Below are positions 1-5,236 of a stretch of DNA of 5,259 bases, in pieces. Every line of letters begins with the position of its first letter. The stretch's first letter is position 1. The position numbers were made by a program, and so were the translations under genes. The notes under the pieces were generated by a model. That model was not told the DNA's origin and searched no databases. It saw only the letters and a program-made list of their open reading frames with translations. The stretch covers positions 1 through 5,259 of the forward strand of contig CALVZR010000118.1 in NCBI GenBank assembly GCA_944372565.1. Reading direction: 5' to 3'. Source of the stretch: an uncultured Clostridia bacterium. Its GTDB lineage: Bacteria; Bacillota; Clostridia; Christensenellales; Borkfalkiaceae.

Positions 1-56
1 CTATTTGCATATTCATTGTAACATAAACGCCGTAAAACAAGCAAGTCTTTACATGT

Positions 57-86
57 AGTAAAAGTACGCTTTTACTGAATTTTTTT
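57..86 (+). terminator. Probable rho-independent terminator of an off-window gene
   Basis: A perfect 8-bp stem (57-64 with 69-76) closes a TACG tetraloop and is followed by GAA and a run of seven T (80-86). This has the form of an intrinsic terminator for plus-strand transcription entering from the left. The stem is AT-rich and therefore weak, and no gene end can be recognised in the 56 bases before it because all three forward frames close without a recognisable protein. The T-run lies only on the plus-strand side, so it would not stop leftward transcription. Confidence 0.5.
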
Positions 87-366
87 ATTTTCGGCTTTTT
101 CGGGACGGTTTTTCCGCCGTATATCTGCTGAGGAACAGACTCAAACGAAATACTTTCCGCGCGCGGGGGCGGCAAAAGAAAAAGGCGCCGCGGCGGGGCA
201 AAGCCTTTCGCAAGTTTGGCATAAAAAATTTTTTTTGCGGTTTGGTAACGCGGGTGTTTTGCGAAATTGCGCAATCGAAAAAAAGACGGTTGACGGAAAA
301 AGGCGGATTTTGTCGGATTTTTGCGGAAACGGCGCAAAAATCCGCGGGAAAATTGACTTCTGCATC
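87..366. other. Intergenic region without a recognisable gene
   Basis: About 280 bases with many A/T homopolymer runs alternating with short GC blocks. Open frames on the minus strand (85-372 and 141-368) encode low-complexity Lys/Arg/Phe-rich peptides that resemble no family and lack a convincing ribosome binding site, so they are not called. Visible structure is limited to a perfect hairpin at 314-344, a 10-bp palindrome ATTGCGCAAT at 266-275 and a weak inverted repeat AAAGGC/GCCTTT at 181-208. No tRNA or known riboswitch pattern was recognised by eye. Confidence 0.6.
314..344. repeat. Perfect 12-bp inverted repeat upstream of nrdD
   Basis: CGGATTTTTGCG (314-325) and its exact complement (333-344) flank a 7-base spacer, GAAACGG. 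No T-run follows on either strand, so it does not look like a terminator. It ends 22 bases before the first NrdR-box-like element. It could be a protein-binding site or an RNA hairpin in a transcript running in from the left. The repeat is seen directly; its function is unknown. Confidence 0.6.
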
Positions 367-382
367 ACACAATATGTTGTGC
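367..382. promoter_or_regulatory. NrdR box 1 (distal)
   Basis: ACACAATATGTTGTGC agrees at 14 of 16 positions with the NrdR operator consensus as I recall it (ACACWATATWTWGTGT). NrdR is the zinc-finger/ATP-cone repressor that senses nucleotide levels and controls ribonucleotide reductase genes in many bacteria. The element lies 40 bases before the -35 box of nrdD and is paired with a second copy one 32-base step downstream, the usual tandem arrangement for this regulator. Confidence 0.85.
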
Positions 383-398
383 TTGCTTAAAATTTTTC

Positions 399-414
399 AT
401 ACAATATCTTGAAA
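399..414. promoter_or_regulatory. NrdR box 2 (proximal, degenerate)
   Basis: ATACAATATCTTGAAA agrees with the recalled NrdR consensus at 11 of 16 positions. It shares the core ACAATATNTTG with box 1 (369-379 and 401-411). The start-to-start distance is exactly 32 bases, about three helical turns, so both boxes face the same side of the DNA. The right half-site is poor, suggesting that binding depends on cooperation with box 1. It ends 7 bases before the -35 element, where bound NrdR could hinder RNA polymerase. Confidence 0.75.
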
Positions 415-421
415 AAAGGGG

Positions 422-450
422 TTGACAACGGCGGCGAAACGTGGTATGAT
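422..450 (+). promoter_or_regulatory. Sigma-A promoter of the nrdD operon
   Basis: A perfect -35 hexamer TTGACA (422-427) is separated by 17 bases from TATGAT (445-450), which is preceded by an extended -10 TG (442-443). Transcription should begin near 457, giving a leader of about 27 bases. The open frame that starts upstream at 409 runs through this promoter, so its first 25 codons cannot belong to the nrdD protein. Confidence 0.9.
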
Positions 451-467
451 ATCGCTACACGAAAAAA

Positions 468-473
468 AAGGAG
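468..473 (+). promoter_or_regulatory. nrdD ribosome binding site, fixes the start at 484
   Basis: AAGGAG lies 10 bases before the ATG at 484 and 16 bases before the next in-frame ATG at 490. The spacing favours 484. The ATG at 409 lies upstream of the promoter and can be excluded. Confidence 0.8.
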
Positions 474-483
474 ACAGAGCTTT

Positions 484-2865
484 ATGTTTATGGTCAAGAA
501 GAGAGACGGCAGCATCGTGTCTTACGATATGGGGAAGATCGAAACCGCCGTGAAGAAGGCGTTCAACGCGCAGCAGGTGGAATATACGGACGACATCATC
601 GAGCGCCTCGCGCTCCGCGTGTCGGCGGATTTTTCGCATAAAATCAAGGACGGCGTCGTCACGGTGGAGGACATTCAGGACAGCGTGGAAGTCGTTCTGA
701 TCCAGGCGGGATACGTGGAGGTTTCCAAGTGCTATATTCTCTACAGGAAGCAGAGGGAAAAACTCCGCAACATCAAAAGCACTCTTCTCGACTATAAGGG
801 AACGGTGGATAACTACCTCAACGTGAGCGACTGGCGCGTGAAGGAAAACTCCACGGTTACCTATTCGGTGGGCGGGCTGATTTTGAACAACTCCGGCGCG
901 ATCACCGCCAACTACTGGCTCACCGAGGTTTACGACGAGGAGATCAACCAGGCGCACCGCAACGCCGATATCCACATTCACGATCTTTCCATGCTCACGG
1001 GATATTGCGCGGGCTGGTCGCTCAAACAGCTCATCCAGGAAGGGCTGGGCGGCGTTCCCGGCAAGATCACGAGTTCGCCCGCGTCGCACCTTTCCACGCT
1101 GTGCAACCAGATGGTGAACTTCCTCGGCATCATGCAGAACGAATGGGCGGGCGCGCAGGCGTTTTCCTCCTTCGATACCTATCTCGCGCCTTTCGTGAAG
1201 GTGGACAACCTCACCTTTAAAGAAGTGAAACAGTGCATTCAGTCCTTCGTGTACGGCGTGAACACGCCTTCCCGCTGGGGCACGCAGTCGCCGTTCACCA
1301 ACATCACGCTCGACTGGGTGGTTCCCAACGACCTTGCGGAACTCAACGCCATCGTGGGCGGCAAGGAGATGGACTTCAAATATAAGGACTGCGTGAAGGA
1401 AATGGCGATGGTGAACAAGGCGTTCATCGAGATCATGATCGAAGGGGACGCCAACGGCAGGGGATTCCAGTATCCCATTCCCACCTACTCCATCACGCGC
1501 GATTTCGACTGGTCGGAAACCGAAAACAACAAACTGCTCTTCGAGATGACCGCCAAATACGGCACGCCGTATTTTTCCAACTACATCAATTCCGATATGG
1601 AACCGAGCGACGTGCGCTCGATGTGCTGCCGTCTCCGCCTCGACCTGCGCGAACTAAGGAAGAAGAGCGGCGGGTTCTTCGGCAGCGGCGAAAGCACGGG
1701 TTCCGTGGGCGTGGTAACCATCAACATGCCGCGCATCGCCTACCTTTCGCAGGACGAAAAGGAATTTTATTCCCGCCTTTCCCGTATGATGGACATCGCG
1801 GCGCGCTCGCTCAAAGTAAAGCGCAACACCATTTCCAAACTGCTCGAAGCGGGGCTGTATCCCTACACCAAGCGCTATCTCGGCACGTTCAACAACCATT
1901 TCTCGACCATCGGGCTGGTAGGCATGAACGAGGCGTGCCTCAACGCGAAATGGCTGAGAAAGGACCTCACGCACGCCGAATCGCAGAAGTTCACGAAGGA
2001 CGTGCTCAACTTTATGAGAGAGCGCCTTTCCGATTATCAGGAACTTTACGGCGACCTTTACAACCTCGAGGCGACGCCCGCGGAATCCACTTCCTACCGC
2101 CTGGCGAAGCACGATAAAAAGCGCTATCCCGATATCATCACGGCGACCGAGAACAACGACCGCCCGTATTACACCAACTCTTCGCACCTGCCCGTCGGCT
2201 ACACGGAAGACATTTTCAGCGCGCTCGACATTCAGGACGAATTGCAGACGCTCTACACCTCTGGCACGGTGTTCCACGCCTTCCTCGGCCAGAAACTGCC
2301 CGACTGGAAAGCGGCGGCAAACCTCGTGAGGACGATCGCGGAGAACTACAAACTGCCCTATTACACGATGTCGCCCACCTATTCGGTGTGCGCCGACCAC
2401 GGGTATCTCGCGGGGGAAGTGTATAAGTGCCCGCACTGCGGCCGCACGACCGAAGTTTACAGCCGCATCACGGGGTATTACCGCCCGGTGCAGAACTGGA
2501 ACGACGGCAAGCGGGAGGAATTCAAGGACAGGAAAGTTTACAACATCGAAACTTCGGATTTTTCCAAGGCGGAAAAGCACTGCGCCCTCGAAGTGAAGGG
2601 CGGGGAGGCGCAGACCTCCGCGGCGCCCGAAACGGGCGGCATCATGCTGTTCTCCACCAAGACCTGCCCCAACTGCAAGATGAGCAAGATGATGCTCGAT
2701 AAAGCGGGCGTGAAATACACGGTCATCGACGCGGAGGACAACAAGGAAGTCACGGTGAATTTCGGCGTGAAGAAGGCGCCCACCCTGCTCGTGCCCACCG
2801 AAAGCGGGTTCGAGCGGTACGAAAACGCCAGCAACATCAAAAAGTACGTGGAAAGCCTGAACTAA
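484..2865 (+). CDS. nrdD: Anaerobic (class III) ribonucleoside-triphosphate reductase with fused C-terminal glutaredoxin-like domain
   Basis: A 793-residue cytoplasmic glycyl radical enzyme that reduces ribonucleoside triphosphates to deoxy forms without oxygen. Domains: an N-terminal ATP-cone (about 3-94) for allosteric activity control; the NrdD catalytic barrel (about 100-690) with Cys175 in GYCAGW and Cys381-Cys382 in SMCCRLRLD; a zinc-type site Cys636-x2-His639...Cys649-x2-Cys652; and the glycyl radical loop SRITGYYRPVQNW with Gly664. An Ala/Gly/Thr-rich linker (about 705-719) leads to a redoxin domain (720-792) with CPNC at 728-731 and a cis-proline-type motif KKAPTLLV (Pro766). Formate-using enzymes such as E. 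coli NrdD have Gly-Cys where this protein has Cys-Cys; the double Cys is typical of the thioredoxin-dependent NrdD2 type, matching the fused redoxin. The protein is longer than usual mainly because of that domain. It is first in an operon with the flavoprotein gene and is controlled by NrdR-like boxes. The family call is near certain; the electron route is inferred. Confidence 0.97.
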   Translation: MFMVKKRDGSIVSYDMGKIETAVKKAFNAQQVEYTDDIIERLALRVSADFSHKIKDGVVTVEDIQDSVEVVLIQAGYVEVSKCYILYRKQREKLRNIKSTLLDYKGTVDNYLNVSDWRVKENSTVTYSVGGLILNNSGAITANYWLTEVYDEEINQAHRNADIHIHDLSMLTGYCAGWSLKQLIQEGLGGVPGKITSSPASHLSTLCNQMVNFLGIMQNEWAGAQAFSSFDTYLAPFVKVDNLTFKEVKQCIQSFVYGVNTPSRWGTQSPFTNITLDWVVPNDLAELNAIVGGKEMDFKYKDCVKEMAMVNKAFIEIMIEGDANGRGFQYPIPTYSITRDFDWSETENNKLLFEMTAKYGTPYFSNYINSDMEPSDVRSMCCRLRLDLRELRKKSGGFFGSGESTGSVGVVTINMPRIAYLSQDEKEFYSRLSRMMDIAARSLKVKRNTISKLLEAGLYPYTKRYLGTFNNHFSTIGLVGMNEACLNAKWLRKDLTHAESQKFTKDVLNFMRERLSDYQELYGDLYNLEATPAESTSYRLAKHDKKRYPDIITATENNDRPYYTNSSHLPVGYTEDIFSALDIQDELQTLYTSGTVFHAFLGQKLPDWKAAANLVRTIAENYKLPYYTMSPTYSVCADHGYLAGEVYKCPHCGRTTEVYSRITGYYRPVQNWNDGKREEFKDRKVYNIETSDFSKAEKHCALEVKGGEAQTSAAPETGGIMLFSTKTCPNCKMSKMMLDKAGVKYTVIDAEDNKEVTVNFGVKKAPTLLVPTESGFERYENASNIKKYVESLN

Positions 2866-2875
2866 GGAAAAGACT

Positions 2876-3784
2876 ATGAGCGACATCATCGTAATCGGCG
2901 CGGGCACGGCGGGAATGACCGCCGCGCTCTACGCCCTGCGGAACGGAAAGAGCGTAACCGTGCTCGAAGAGGAAACCTTCGGCGGGCAGATCGCAAACTC
3001 CCCGCGCGTGGAGAATTTCCCCACGATCAAGGAAATTTCGGGCAGCGATTTCGCGGATAAACTTTTCGAGCAGATCACCGCGCTCGGCGCGGAGGTGGAG
3101 CTGGAAAAGGCGCTTTCCGTGGAGAAGAAGGGCAAGGGTTTTCTCGTAAAGACGGAATACGCCGAGCGGGAGGCAAAGAGCGTGATTCTGGCGGCGGGCG
3201 TGAAACACAAGCACCTGCGTTTCCCGAACGAGGAAGAACTCACGGGCAACGGCATATCGTATTGCGCCATCTGCGACGGACCCTTTTACACGGGGGAGGA
3301 AGTCGCGCTGGTGGGGGACGGCAACACCGCCCTGCAATACGGCATCCTGCTTTCGGGATATTGCCCCAAAGTGTACGTATATACGCTGTTCGACCGCTTT
3401 TTCGGGGACGAATCGCTGGTAAAAACGCTGCTTTCCAAAAAGAACGTGGTGTGGAAACCGAATACTTCCCTCACGGAATATCTCGGCAAAGACAAGCTGG
3501 AAGGTTTCCGCTACAAGAACGCGGAAGGGAAGATCGAAGAGCACCGCATCAGCGCGCTGTTCGTGGCGATCGGGCAGGTGCCGGACAACAAAAAGTTTGA
3601 AAACCTTGTAGCGCTCGATAAGGAAGGCTACATCGCCGCGGACGAAACGTGCGAAACGAGCTGCGAGGGCGTGTTCGCCGCGGGGGACTGCCGCGCGAAG
3701 AAGATCCGCCAGCTCACCACGGCGGCGGCGGACGGCGCCGTGGCGGCGCTGGGCGCGTGCGCTTACATCGATAAAAATTTCTGA
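2876..3784 (+). CDS. trxB: Thioredoxin-reductase-like flavoprotein with altered NADPH site
   Basis: A 302-residue cytoplasmic FAD disulfide oxidoreductase of the low-molecular-weight thioredoxin reductase family. Seen: FAD Rossmann motif GAGTAG (8-13); FGGQI and VENFP near 34-50; the redox pair in CAICDG (Cys130, Cys133); a second nucleotide-type motif GDGNTA (147-152); and the C-terminal FAD motif GVFAAGDCR with Asp271 followed by RQLTTAAADG. The canonical HRRxxxR, which binds the NADPH 2'-phosphate, is replaced by TLFDRFF (about 170-176), and the acidic pair usual after GDSA is absent. Such changes are known in clostridial ferredoxin-linked flavin thioredoxin reductases, so NADPH may not be the donor. 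The start has AAGGA 7 bases upstream, and only 10 bases separate it from nrdD, so the two are co-transcribed. The likely substrate is the redoxin domain of NrdD (inference). The symbol indicates family only. Confidence 0.9.
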   Translation: MSDIIVIGAGTAGMTAALYALRNGKSVTVLEEETFGGQIANSPRVENFPTIKEISGSDFADKLFEQITALGAEVELEKALSVEKKGKGFLVKTEYAEREAKSVILAAGVKHKHLRFPNEEELTGNGISYCAICDGPFYTGEEVALVGDGNTALQYGILLSGYCPKVYVYTLFDRFFGDESLVKTLLSKKNVVWKPNTSLTEYLGKDKLEGFRYKNAEGKIEEHRISALFVAIGQVPDNKKFENLVALDKEGYIAADETCETSCEGVFAAGDCRAKKIRQLTTAAADGAVAALGACAYIDKNF

Positions 3785-3798
3785 AAATTTCCGAACCG

Positions 3799-3834
3799 AA
3801 AAAGGTTCCGCTCTGAAAAAAGCGGAACCTTTTT
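3799..3834. terminator. Bidirectional terminator between the convergent operons
   Basis: A perfect stem AGGTTCCGCT / AGCGGAACCT with loop CTGAAAAA (3813-3820) is flanked by A-runs on the left and T-runs on the right. It therefore works as an intrinsic terminator in both directions: for the flavoprotein gene, which ends 14 bases before it, and for the minus-strand acetyltransferase gene, whose stop codon (3834-3836) lies at the edge of the T-run. Confidence 0.93.
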
Positions 3835-4295
3835 TATTTCGTTTGTTTGTGCACATACACGCGGAGCGGCTCGCTTTCCCCGTCCGGCAGGGCGGTGCAG
3901 AAATATGCCCAGCCGCAGCGCTCGTAAAAGGAGGTATGTTCGGTGAGAAGATAGAGGGTGTTTACGCCCTTTTGCGCCATATCCGCGCAGAGAAAGGAAA
4001 GCAATTCCCGCGCCACGCCCTGCCCGCGGAACGGCTCTTCCACAAAGAGCGCGCACACGTTGGGGGCGAGGTCTTTCCTGTTGTGAAAGTCGTTTTCGAT
4101 CACGCCCGCGCCGCCGATGATGCGCTCTCCCGCCGTTGCCAGATACCACTGCGGCACGGCGGCGCCGCGCAGGCTTTTTATCATACTTTCGGCATATTCC
4201 CGTTCGGGGATGTTCCACTTGGAAGAAAACCAGCCCGCCGCCCGTTTTATAAATTCGCTCCGCCCGCGGAGCGGGAAGATCTCGTACTTTGCCAT
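3834..4295 (-). CDS. GNAT-family N-acetyltransferase, substrate unknown
   Basis: A 153-residue protein with a single GNAT fold, which transfers an acetyl group from acetyl-CoA to an amine. Evidence is the acetyl-CoA loop FRGQGVARELL (RGQGVA at 90-95), a preceding beta strand NVCALFVEEPF, a central strand YLATAGERIIGGAGV (51-65) and the typical late motif SFYERCGW (122-129). Length is normal for a one-domain GNAT. The ATG at 4295 follows the nrdG stop codon by one base, implying translational coupling; no strong ribosome binding site is visible. A TTG at 4319 would add 8 residues and overlap nrdG, but is less likely. Co-transcription with nrdG is clear, but nothing in the sequence shows a link to nucleotide metabolism. 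The substrate could be a small molecule, a protein or an antibiotic. Confidence 0.88.
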   Translation of the reverse strand: MAKYEIFPLRGRSEFIKRAAGWFSSKWNIPEREYAESMIKSLRGAAVPQWYLATAGERIIGGAGVIENDFHNRKDLAPNVCALFVEEPFRGQGVARELLSFLCADMAQKGVNTLYLLTEHTSFYERCGWAYFCTALPDGESEPLRVYVHKQTK

Positions 4296-4296
4296 A

Positions 4297-4989
4297 TCAA
4301 TATCCGCGCAGCGCGGCAAATTTCACCTTCTTCCGCGCGATGGCGAGCAAGGCTTTCGCCCGTTCTTCGCTCACCTCGTGCAGATCGCCGCGGATGCAGT
4401 TGCCGCTGTCCTTGAAGTGTTGCAAAAAATACCGCTCCGCGCCTTCCAGCCAGTCGGCGATCTTTTCCATATCCTGTTCCGAAATGTATTCGCTGACGAG
4501 CGTCGTGCGGAATTCGTAGCCGACGAGCCCCTTTTTCAAAAGCGCAACGCTCTCTTCCACGGGGGCGAGGTCGAAATGCGGCACGTCTATGGTTTCGGCG
4601 TAGCGTTCCTTGCTGTTCTTGATGTCCATTGCGATGTAATCGACGATCTTTTCCTCGATGAACGACGCGAGCACGTCCGGGCGGGTGCCGTTGGAATCGA
4701 GTTTCACTTCGTAGCCGAGTTCGCGCACTTTCAGAATAAATTCCCTTAAATCGGGCATGAGCGTCGGCTCGCCACCCGTGATCGCCACCCCCTGCAAAAC
4801 GCCTTTGCGCTTTTTGAGATAATCGAAAATATACGCCTCGTCGAGAACGCCCTGCCCCGCGGGATCGAGCACGAGGGGGGCGTTGTGGCAGTAGGGGCAG
4901 CGGAAATTACAGCCGCCCGTGAACACCGTCGCCGCGATATGGTTGTCGTAATCCACCAGAGAAAGTTTTTCCAAACCGAGTATTTTCAT
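4297..4989 (-). CDS. nrdG: Anaerobic ribonucleotide reductase activating protein (radical SAM, NrdG2-like)
   Basis: A 230-residue cytoplasmic radical SAM activase. It holds a 4Fe-4S cluster on Cys27, Cys31 and Cys34 (CNFRCPYCHN) and cleaves S-adenosylmethionine to abstract hydrogen from the glycine of NrdD, here probably Gly664. Other motifs are ITGGEPTL (70-77), which contacts the SAM amino group, and KLDSNGTRP (96-104). The C-terminal part includes EFRTTLVSEYI, typical of the longer NrdG2 type; the short E. coli NrdG is about 154 residues. No extra ferredoxin-type cluster motif is present. The start ATG at 4989-4987 has AAAAGGG 9 bases upstream. It is first in a minus-strand operon with the GNAT gene, facing the nrdD operon, and has its own promoter. 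Activases of pyruvate formate-lyase type are related, but the NrdD gene next door makes NrdD the clear partner. Confidence 0.93.
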   Translation of the reverse strand: MKILGLEKLSLVDYDNHIAATVFTGGCNFRCPYCHNAPLVLDPAGQGVLDEAYIFDYLKKRKGVLQGVAITGGEPTLMPDLREFILKVRELGYEVKLDSNGTRPDVLASFIEEKIVDYIAMDIKNSKERYAETIDVPHFDLAPVEESVALLKKGLVGYEFRTTLVSEYISEQDMEKIADWLEGAERYFLQHFKDSGNCIRGDLHEVSEERAKALLAIARKKVKFAALRGY

Positions 4990-5026
4990 AATCTTTCGCC
5001 CTTTTCTCCGCGCCCGCCCTGTTTTG

Positions 5027-5041
5027 AAAAACGCCGTTTTT
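5027..5041. repeat. Palindrome in the nrdG leader, copy 1 of AAACGCCGTTT
   Basis: AAAAACG-C-CGTTTTT is a perfect palindrome around C5034. Its core AAACGCCGTTT (5029-5039) is the reverse complement of the core at 5133-5143 on the other side of the nrdG promoter. It could be an operator half or simply a leader hairpin. The repeat is seen; a role is speculative. Confidence 0.45.
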
Positions 5042-5043
5042 GC

Positions 5044-5066
5044 CGCGGCGCGAAAGCCGCGCCGCG
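5044..5066. other. GC-only hairpin in the nrdG leader
   Basis: CGCGGCGCG (5044-5052) and CGCGCCGCG (5058-5066) form a perfect 9-bp stem of only G-C pairs around a 5-base loop. It lies about 55 bases before the nrdG start codon in the predicted leader RNA. No T-run follows directly, so it is not a standard terminator. It may stabilise the mRNA or mark a regulatory leader. Only the structure is supported. Confidence 0.6.
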
Positions 5067-5088
5067 TGCGCGGGATGTCTTTTTTATA

Positions 5089-5117
5089 AGTATATCATAA
5101 TTCCGTTTTGCTGACAA
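5089..5117 (-). promoter_or_regulatory. Sigma-A promoter of the nrdG operon
   Basis: On the minus strand, TTGTCA (5117-5112) is followed after 17 bases by TATACT (5094-5089), with an extended -10 TG just before it. Transcription should start near 5082, leaving a leader of about 93 bases before nrdG. No NrdR-type box with the core CAATATNTTG was found around it. Confidence 0.82.
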
Positions 5118-5132
5118 AGATTTGCGGGGAAC

Positions 5133-5143
5133 AAACGGCGTTT
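5133..5143. repeat. Palindrome upstream of the nrdG promoter, copy 2 of AAACGCCGTTT
   Basis: AAACGGCGTTT, a palindrome centred on 5138, lies 15 bases upstream of the nrdG -35 element. It is 104 bases centre to centre from the copy at 5029-5039, close to ten helical turns. A related 9-mer, AAACGCCGT, occurs at 25-33 in the other intergenic region. It is a candidate operator only. Confidence 0.4.
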
Positions 5144-5224
5144 CGGAAAAATTTTTCTCTCTTTCCCGTTTTTTTTGCGAAATCGCGGGAAAAACGCGCC
5201 CTTTCAGGCTTTGTAAAGGAAAAA

Positions 5225-5229
5225 GGAGG
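5225..5229 (+). promoter_or_regulatory. Strong ribosome binding site at the right edge
   Basis: GGAGG within AAAAGGAGGAAA is a near-perfect Shine-Dalgarno sequence, 7 bases before a TTG codon at 5237. It supports a gene start where no ATG is available nearby. Confidence 0.7.
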
Positions 5230-5236
5230 AAACAGG

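Noticed and set aside
15..44. Possible minus-strand promoter (TTGCTT, 18 bases, TACAAT) reading out of the window to the left
   Set aside because: The -35 is poor, and the region just to its right looks like a plus-strand terminator; nothing inside the window can test it.
181..208. AAAGGC/GCCTTT inverted repeat followed on the minus strand by a T-rich stretch
   Set aside because: The stem is short with a 16-base loop, and no minus-strand gene exists to its right that would need a terminator.
85..372. Minus-strand open frames of 95 and 75 codons
   Set aside because: They encode low-complexity Lys/Arg/Phe-rich peptides, have no clear ribosome binding site, and overlap the hairpin and the NrdR region.
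377..405. Second promoter TTGTGC-17-TACAAT overlapping the NrdR boxes
   Set aside because: The -35 matches only half of the consensus, and a near-perfect promoter lies just downstream; the TACAAT is better explained as part of box 2.
409..483. In-frame upstream ATG extending nrdD by 25 residues
   Set aside because: The extension includes the -35 and -10 boxes, so it would not be transcribed from the operon promoter; the ATG at 484 has the ribosome binding site.
1654..2907. Long minus-strand open frame of 417 codons opposite nrdD
   Set aside because: It is a mirror of the GC-rich third positions of nrdD, is Val/Arg/His-rich without a recognisable domain, and nrdD is certain on the other strand. 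Other long antisense frames (397-1089, 2837-3856, 4117-4749) fail for the same reason.
5162..5192. Inverted repeat TTTCCCG/CGGGAAA in the right intergenic region
   Set aside because: Only 7 bp around a 17-base loop, in sequence dominated by homopolymer runs; likely chance.
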